Assembly (NCBI RefSeq): GCF_002752655.1
Contig: NZ_CP023737.1
Coordinates: forward strand, 3,744,001 to 3,808,000
DNA length: 64,000 nucleotides
Source of the DNA: Methylosinus trichosporium OB3b
GTDB lineage: Bacteria > Pseudomonadota > Alphaproteobacteria > Rhizobiales > Beijerinckiaceae
Direction: 5' to 3'
Shown: positions 58,977 to 64,000 of the stretch, piece after piece
Layout: each line of letters starts with the position of its first letter
How positions within the stretch are numbered: position 1 is the first letter of the stretch
Notes under the pieces: generated by a model
The model's input: the letters and a program-made list of their open reading frames with translations, nothing else
Told to the model about the DNA's origin: nothing
The model's database searches: none
Program-made: the position numbers and the translations under genes

Positions 58977-59019
58977 GCGCTCGCTTCTCCATTCATCGTA
59001 TCGAGGAGATATCGGCCGG

Positions 59020-61338
59020 ATGAATCGAGACCGGAGATTTGGCGGAGAGGCGCCGGTGGCAGTCCTCGAGAGACGATCGGACGAGCACAGCCTCGCGGCT
59101 GCGGCGTCGTTCTATCCAGGGCTCCGCGACGACCGCTTCGACTCCTATGCCGGCGACAGCGAGACGCCGCTGTTCTTCAAGCTGATCGACCTCGTCCTGA
59201 AGTACAAGCGCGACATCGCGCTCATTTGCACGGGCTTTCTGGTCGCCGGCCTCATCGTCACCTTTCTCATGCCGAGGATATTCACGGCGACGACGACGAT
59301 TCAGATCGATCGAGAGGCGACCAAATTTCTTCGCAATCATGATGCGGTCGTCGAGGATCATTCCGACCCACAATTCTATGAAACCCAGCACGAGCTGCTC
59401 AAGAGCCGCGCACTCGCCGAGCGCGTCGTGTCATCGCTGTCGCTCGCCGATCGCAAGGGCTTCTTGGAAACTGACAGCTGGTCGCTCACACGCGCAATCG
59501 GTGCGATTTTCTCTTCCAAAGGACGCGAGACGCCCGATCCCGAACAGCAACGCCAGCGCGCCATCGACACGGTGATGTATGGATTGTCGATTCAGCCGAT
59601 CGCGCGATCTCGCATCGTGAGGGTTCAATTCGGCTCGCGCGACCCCGCGATCGCTCAGGCAGTGAGCGCCGCCGTCGGCCAGGATTTCGTTGCGATGACC
59701 TTGGATCGTCGCTACGCGGCTTCCGCTTACGCGCGCATGTTTCTTCAGGAAAAGCTCCAGCAGGTGAAGCTGAAGCTCGAAGATTCCGAAAAGCAGGTGG
59801 TCCAATACGCGCAAAAAGAAGGCATCGTGAATGTCGACGACAAGATCTCGACTGCCGGCGCAAATCTGAGGTCCCTCAATGACTCGCTCGCCGGCGCGAC
59901 GGCGGAGAGAATCAGGAGCGAGCGGCTGTGGCTGCAGGCGCAGGAGGGGAATGGAGTCGGGCTCCCACAGGTGCTCGACGATCGCAATATCCAGTCCGCG
60001 CGTGAACGACGCACACAGCTGACGGCGGCATTCCAGGAGAAGCTCCGCGTGATGAAGCCGGACTTCCCGGAAATGCAGCAGCTGCGGGCGCAGATCGTCG
60101 AATATGATCATCAGATCAGCTCGCAGGTGTCTCTCATCAAGCGCGCGATCAAAGCCCGCTACGAGGCGGCGCGCGATCAGGAGCTCTCGTTTCGCGAGCA
60201 GATCGAAAAGCTCAAGACGGAAGTGCTCGATCTTCGAAATCGCAGCATTCAATACAATATTCTGCAACGCGAGGTCGACACCAACAGGACCCTCTACGAG
60301 GGCCTCTTGCAGCAGTACAAGGAGGTCGGCATCACCGGTGCGATCGGCACCAATAATGTAGCGATCATCGACAAGGCCGAGCTGCCGAAAGTCCCATCGA
60401 GTCCGAAGCTGCTGCTCAATCTGGCGCTGGCGCTGGTGCTCGGCTTGCTTGCCTCGGCGGCTGCGGTCCTGGTGCGAGAATCTCTCGATGACACGGTGAA
60501 GGCGCCGGAGGAGATCGAGGAGATGCTGGGACTCGCAGTGCTGGGCGTCATCCCGGTCTGCGAGCAAGCCCCTGGCGACACATTGGCGCGACGAGTGATC
60601 ACGGAGCCTTATTCGGCCGCCGCTGAAGCGTTCCGCAGCCTCGGAACCTCGCTCCAATTCGCCACCGAGTCGGGAGTGCCGAAGACATTGCTCGTCACGA
60701 GCTCGCAGCCGTCCGAGGGAAAGTCGACGACGTCCGCCTGCCTCGCCGGAAGCTTCGGGCAATTGGGCATGCGTGTTCTGTTGATAGACGCCGATATGCG
60801 CAGACCCAGCATGCACACGATCTTCGGCGTGGAAAATCGCGCGGGTCTCGTCGATGTGTTGAAGGGTCTCGCCTATGCCGAAGACATCGTGATCGAGAAT
60901 TGCGCCCGCGGGGTGACGCTTCTCGCGGCAGGCTCGTCGCCGTGCAATCCTCCCGAGCTTCTTTCGAATCCTCGCATGGGAACGCTTCTGGCGACGGCGC
61001 GTGAGAATTTCGACGTGGTCATCGTCGATAGCCCTCCGGTCGTCGGTCTGGCGGATGCGCCCTTGATCGGCAGCTTCGTCGATGGCGCGATACTGGTCGT
61101 CGGCTCGAATTGCGCGCGCAGACGAAGCATTCGTGCGGCTGTCAAGCGCCTGCGCTTTTCGAGAACGCGTCTCGTCGGGAGCGTGTTGACACGATTCGAT
61201 CCGAGCAAGGTCGGGCGCGCCTATGGATATGGATTCGGCTCGGACGCCTACAATAGCTATTACTATGAGCGCGAGCGATTGCCCGCGGATCACGAAAACC
61301 GCGACGTGGAAGATACATCTGCGGTGAAGGATCATTGA
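59020..61338 (+). CDS. Wzc/GumC-type chain-length protein fused to BY-kinase
   Basis: A 772-residue inner-membrane protein. The N-terminal Wzz domain is flanked by two transmembrane helices (about residues 70-90 and 465-485), with a long coiled coil between. The cytoplasmic tyrosine autokinase domain has Walker A SEGKSTTS, Walker A' LLIDADMRRP and Walker B VVIVDSPP. A Tyr-rich tail (YGYGFGSDAYNSYYYERE) near the C-terminus is the expected autophosphorylation cluster. It controls polymer length and export together with the Wza-like protein 43 bp upstream. Confidence 0.92.
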   Translation: MNRDRRFGGEAPVAVLERRSDEHSLAAAASFYPGLRDDRFDSYAGDSETPLFFKLIDLVLKYKRDIALICTGFLVAGLIVTFLMPRIFTATTTIQIDREATKFLRNHDAVVEDHSDPQFYETQHELLKSRALAERVVSSLSLADRKGFLETDSWSLTRAIGAIFSSKGRETPDPEQQRQRAIDTVMYGLSIQPIARSRIVRVQFGSRDPAIAQAVSAAVGQDFVAMTLDRRYAASAYARMFLQEKLQQVKLKLEDSEKQVVQYAQKEGIVNVDDKISTAGANLRSLNDSLAGATAERIRSERLWLQAQEGNGVGLPQVLDDRNIQSARERRTQLTAAFQEKLRVMKPDFPEMQQLRAQIVEYDHQISSQVSLIKRAIKARYEAARDQELSFREQIEKLKTEVLDLRNRSIQYNILQREVDTNRTLYEGLLQQYKEVGITGAIGTNNVAIIDKAELPKVPSSPKLLLNLALALVLGLLASAAAVLVRESLDDTVKAPEEIEEMLGLAVLGVIPVCEQAPGDTLARRVITEPYSAAAEAFRSLGTSLQFATESGVPKTLLVTSSQPSEGKSTTSACLAGSFGQLGMRVLLIDADMRRPSMHTIFGVENRAGLVDVLKGLAYAEDIVIENCARGVTLLAAGSSPCNPPELLSNPRMGTLLATARENFDVVIVDSPPVVGLADAPLIGSFVDGAILVVGSNCARRRSIRAAVKRLRFSRTRLVGSVLTRFDPSKVGRAYGYGFGSDAYNSYYYERERLPADHENRDVEDTSAVKDH

Positions 61339-61339
61339 C

Positions 61340-62050
61340 GTGCGCGCAGATACGGCGCTGTTTCACGCTCTCGAGCTCGCGATCGCTCCGCGCCTCGCGG
61401 CCAGGCTTCGCAGACGTCCCCTGCCGGACGACGTTCTCGAGGTGATTCGCATTGCGGCAGGTTGTGACGCCACTCTCGAGCAGGCCGCGACGCTCGTTCG
61501 TCGAGAGCCGAAATTCGTGAAGGCCGCCGCGCAATTCTACGTCCTGCAAATCGTTCTGCATCCTGGCGCCGATTGCTATCGCATGCTCGGCGTGCGAGAG
61601 GGCGCGTCACGGGACGTCATGCGCCTCCATTTGCGATGGCTTCTGCTCTGGCTGCATCCGGATCGCTCGGACAGCGAATGGCGGTCGGGCTATGCGCGCA
61701 TGGTGCTCGCAGCATGGCGCGAGGTCGGCGGTCACGTGGCGATTCCGAGTTGCGGCTCGAGGAACGATATCCAAGCTCCGATGCTCGCTTCCGCGCGTCG
61801 ATCGATACGCAAGCGCATTCCGCATCAGCGCAAGCGCCATGCGCGTGTGTCGCGATGGATCGTCGTCGCGGCTTTGCTCGTCGCCGCTCTGTCATTCCTG
61901 GGGCCAGTTCGTTTCAGCGATTTGGCGACGGCGCAGGGCGAGACCTTGAATCGGCGTCGCAAGGTTCTTCGCACGAGCCGACGAAATGCGCCGAATCGCG
62001 TCGTCGACGTGCAGATTGAAACTCGATTCGAGGCTGTGGAGGCACGCTGA
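61340..62050 (+). CDS. Membrane-anchored J-domain protein
   Basis: A 236-residue protein from GTG 61340, one base after the kinase stop. Residues ~79-131 resemble a J-domain (YRMLGVREGASRDVMRLHLRW) with the HPD motif at 106-108 (WLHPDRS), which would stimulate DnaK. A basic segment follows and then one transmembrane helix (about 173-190) with a short basic tail. Placement in an exopolysaccharide export operon suggests a DnaK-recruiting role at the export machine; this is inference. No G/F region or zinc fingers are present. Confidence 0.75.
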   Translation: MRADTALFHALELAIAPRLAARLRRRPLPDDVLEVIRIAAGCDATLEQAATLVRREPKFVKAAAQFYVLQIVLHPGADCYRMLGVREGASRDVMRLHLRWLLLWLHPDRSDSEWRSGYARMVLAAWREVGGHVAIPSCGSRNDIQAPMLASARRSIRKRIPHQRKRHARVSRWIVVAALLVAALSFLGPVRFSDLATAQGETLNRRRKVLRTSRRNAPNRVVDVQIETRFEAVEAR

Positions 62051-62051
62051 A

Positions 62052-63293
62052 GTGTCGAGGACGAAGGCTTTCGTCGGATTTGTCTCGATTGCTCTGATGA
62101 CGTTGCCGCTCGGCTGGCGAATCGTCCGCCATACAGCGGCCGACATGCTCGTCGGCGCGCCGATTGAAGCGCTTTCGTGGGACGCGGGCGATCCGCGAGC
62201 GCTTACGGCGCTCGTGCGCGGGGAGCTTGCAGCGGCAGTGCGCTCGGACAATCCCGCGGCGGCGGCAGCGCGCCTATTGAGTGTCGATCCCCTTTCATTC
62301 GAAGGGCTCTCTCTCTATGGCGTCGCGCTCATCCGCGGCGGCGGAAACGGCGCGCGGATCGACGAGATATTCAAGGCTGCGGCGGCGCACTCCGCTTTGG
62401 ATCGTATCGCCCATGTACAATTGTTTTTTAGAGCCGCGACCAGCGGCAATTCCAATGACGCCTTCAGAGAGCTCGATATTCTGGCGCGTGGGAGCTTGGA
62501 CGTCATGCCCAGCCTCGCTCGCGCCGTGAAGGTTATGATCGCGAACGACCCGAATGTGGAGGCGGCGCTCGCGCGTCTACTGGCGTCGCGGCCGCCATGG
62601 CGACAGGCGCTTCTGACTTATCTGTGCTACGTTTCCGGGCATTCAGACGTTCTCGCGCGACTCTACGAACAATTGCGCCAGTCCGCGGCGCCGCCGACCG
62701 ACGCCGAGATGAGTCCCTATCTCGCGCAGCTCGTTCACGCAGGGCATATAGAGGACGCCTATCTGGCGTGGCTCGGTCATCTGCCAGAGCAAAGGCTGAG
62801 CAAGGTCGGGGCCTTCTACAATGGAGGATTCGAGCATCCGATGTCGGACCTGCCATTCGATTGGCGATTCATTCCCGTCGCGGGCGCGTCGATGGAGATC
62901 GCTTCGCGTGAGCGGGAGAGGGTCCTGGTCGTGCGGTTTTACGGCGCCCGCGTCGCCTTTCGCCACGTCGTTCATCTGCTCGCGCTTGCTCCAGGGACAT
63001 ATGAATTTTCTGGGTCCGTAAAACTGCTGAACCTCGAAAATGAACGGGGCTTGCGATGGAAGATCGTGTGCAGCGACTCGTCGGAGCCCTTGGCGACGAC
63101 CGAGTTGCTCACCGGCACCACGCCCTGGCTTTCCTTGCGGGCGCGATTTACGATTGCGGCAGAAGGTTGTGCGGGACAATGGCTCGTTCTCGAGATCCCG
63201 GCGCGCGCCGCGGTGGAAGCGGAAGTCAGCGGCGAAGCGCGTTATAAGGACCTCGGCATAGTGAGGCTCGACACTTCTGCGGAACTGCGGTAG
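62052..63293 (+). CDS. Hypothetical membrane-anchored protein of the exopolysaccharide operon
   Basis: A 413-residue protein from GTG 62052, 1 base after the J-domain gene stop, so almost certainly co-translated. An N-terminal hydrophobic segment (VGFVSIALMTLPLGW) is a signal anchor. The middle is helical and TPR-like (ARLLSVDPLSFEGLSLYGVALI). The C-terminal ~130 residues, from GAFYNGGFEHPMSDLPFDW on, look like a beta-rich carbohydrate-binding-type domain. The role is unknown; binding of the polymer in the periplasm is a reasonable guess. Confidence 0.7.
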   Translation: MSRTKAFVGFVSIALMTLPLGWRIVRHTAADMLVGAPIEALSWDAGDPRALTALVRGELAAAVRSDNPAAAAARLLSVDPLSFEGLSLYGVALIRGGGNGARIDEIFKAAAAHSALDRIAHVQLFFRAATSGNSNDAFRELDILARGSLDVMPSLARAVKVMIANDPNVEAALARLLASRPPWRQALLTYLCYVSGHSDVLARLYEQLRQSAAPPTDAEMSPYLAQLVHAGHIEDAYLAWLGHLPEQRLSKVGAFYNGGFEHPMSDLPFDWRFIPVAGASMEIASRERERVLVVRFYGARVAFRHVVHLLALAPGTYEFSGSVKLLNLENERGLRWKIVCSDSSEPLATTELLTGTTPWLSLRARFTIAAEGCAGQWLVLEIPARAAVEAEVSGEARYKDLGIVRLDTSAELR

Positions 63294-63346
63294 CGTGGCA
63301 TATTCCAAATCGGTTGTGGACGATATCCGATTGCGAGGAGATTGCG

Positions 63347-63910
63347 ATGAAGAAGCTTTTGGCGGCCATCGCTGTAATGAATGTTGCGACGCTCGGAACG
63401 AGCTTCGCTACGGAGAGCGCTGAGACGATCAACCATAGCCGTTCTGAAAAGATCTGCGCGGTCGGGTCCGCTCGACTGCAGAATGTGAAGGGAACCGTGC
63501 TGCTGTCGCGGAGCACGGCATTCTCGCAGGCCCGCGAAGGCCTGCGCTTGGCGGCGGGTGACCGCGTGTATGCGCGGAAAGGGTCGGCTGATATTTTCGT
63601 TGGTCGCAACATCGTCACGCGAGTGAGCAACGGCGTGATGCTGACAATCAATGAGAAAGACGGTTCGACCTGTGTGGCGCGAGTGTCTGCAAGTCCATCG
63701 GCGGTCGGCAGGGCCGACGGATCGTCCGAGGATGGACTGCCGCTCACGCAGGAAGAGTTGCTCGCGCTCGGCGCCGTTGTGGGCGTGACCGCCGCCGGTC
63801 TCGGGGTCGGACTCTCGAATGTCGATAGCGGTGATTCGAATAATGGCTTGCCGCCGTTGCTTGTGACTGCGCCAATCTCAAACACGCCGCCGTCGCCTCT
63901 CAGCCCTTGA
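63347..63910 (+). CDS. Secreted FecR-like domain protein
   Basis: A 187-residue protein with a signal peptide (MKKLLAAIAVMNVATLGTSFA). The mature part contains GTVLLSRSTAF...LRLAAGDRVYARKGSADIFV, which resembles the FecR beta-sandwich domain found in many secreted proteins. A Gly/Val-rich hydrophobic segment near residue 145-160 and a Pro/Ser-rich tail follow. GAGGAGATT precedes the ATG. Function unknown; its place after the exopolysaccharide genes suggests a periplasmic or surface role. Confidence 0.7.
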   Translation: MKKLLAAIAVMNVATLGTSFATESAETINHSRSEKICAVGSARLQNVKGTVLLSRSTAFSQAREGLRLAAGDRVYARKGSADIFVGRNIVTRVSNGVMLTINEKDGSTCVARVSASPSAVGRADGSSEDGLPLTQEELLALGAVVGVTAAGLGVGLSNVDSGDSNNGLPPLLVTAPISNTPPSPLSP

Positions 63911-63922
63911 TGAGGCAGCGGC

Positions 63923-64000
63923 GTGAGGCCGATCGAGATTTTGAGCGGTGTCGCGATCGGCGCGGCGCTGCTTATGGGCGGCGCCACGCAAAAAGGCTCC
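63923..64000 (+). CDS. Start of a further gene (cut by window end)
   Basis: A GTG at 63923 with GAGGCAGC upstream opens a frame to the window edge (26 codons). The N-terminus RPIEILSGVAIGAALLMGGAT is hydrophobic and could be a signal peptide or membrane anchor. Nothing more can be said. Confidence 0.45.
   Translation, partial: MRPIEILSGVAIGAALLMGGATQKGS

Noticed and set aside
59431..61335. 634-residue minus-strand frame opposite the Wzc-like gene
   Set aside because: Antisense shadow; the sense frame has Wzz and BY-kinase motifs and the expected ribosome binding site.

Overview
The window is one contiguous stretch of very GC-rich alphaproteobacterial chromosome. The gene set fits Hyphomicrobiales, and a Methylocystis/Methylosinus-like methanotroph is my best guess: polyhydroxybutyrate genes, a MEDS (DcmR-type) sensor domain, CbtAB cobalt uptake, a flavodoxin with its DUF2023 partner, and a dense family of palindromic intergenic repeats. 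No methane-oxidation gene is present, so the genus is inference. I see no rRNA, tRNA, CRISPR array, insertion sequence or integrase.

Layout. 1-10.9 kb is mostly housekeeping: a DUF2332 protein (cut by the window edge), an EF-G-like factor, a MEDS/PAS sensor kinase, phaA-phaB, a small cytochrome c, queE-queD and asd. 11.0-12.8 kb holds an AAA ATPase plus a TOPRIM-like protein that resembles two-gene defence modules. 12.8-20.5 kb has a SulP transporter, a fatty-acid-hydroxylase-family membrane protein, bamD, recN, an S24-type repressor and a lytic transglycosylase. 20.6-30.8 kb is a cobalamin/cobalt region with two cobalamin riboswitches on the + strand: riboswitch-cbtB-cbtA-phosphatase, then convergent btuCD-like ABC genes, then riboswitch-cobW-cobN-cobO, then a btuF-like binding protein.

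31.4-34.2 kb is a tightly coupled pair of uncharacterised enzymes, a PLP-fold protein and a TPR/ATP-grasp ligase. 34.4-42.5 kb has an Lhr-type helicase and two histidine kinases. 42.5-47.9 kb is an amino-acid catabolic block: an ArgZ-like arginine dihydrolase and ornithine aminotransferase, divergent from an ALDH7-type semialdehyde dehydrogenase and a 2-oxoadipate dioxygenase/decarboxylase (HglS). 47.9-50.0 kb has DUF2023, flavodoxin, DUF1398 and a MarR regulator with a strong palindrome upstream. 50.7-55.5 kb is a compact five-gene operon (large unknown protein, GTPase-like P-loop protein, DUF815 AAA ATPase, methyltransferase, small unknown protein), the best candidate for an undescribed system. 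55.5-56.6 kb is a kinase whose phospho-acceptor His reads as Gln. 57.0 kb to the end is the start of an exopolysaccharide locus: methyltransferase, Wza-like export protein, Wzc/BY-kinase, a membrane J-domain protein and secreted or anchored proteins of unknown role.

All functions are read from translated sequence and remembered family motifs; no database search was run.
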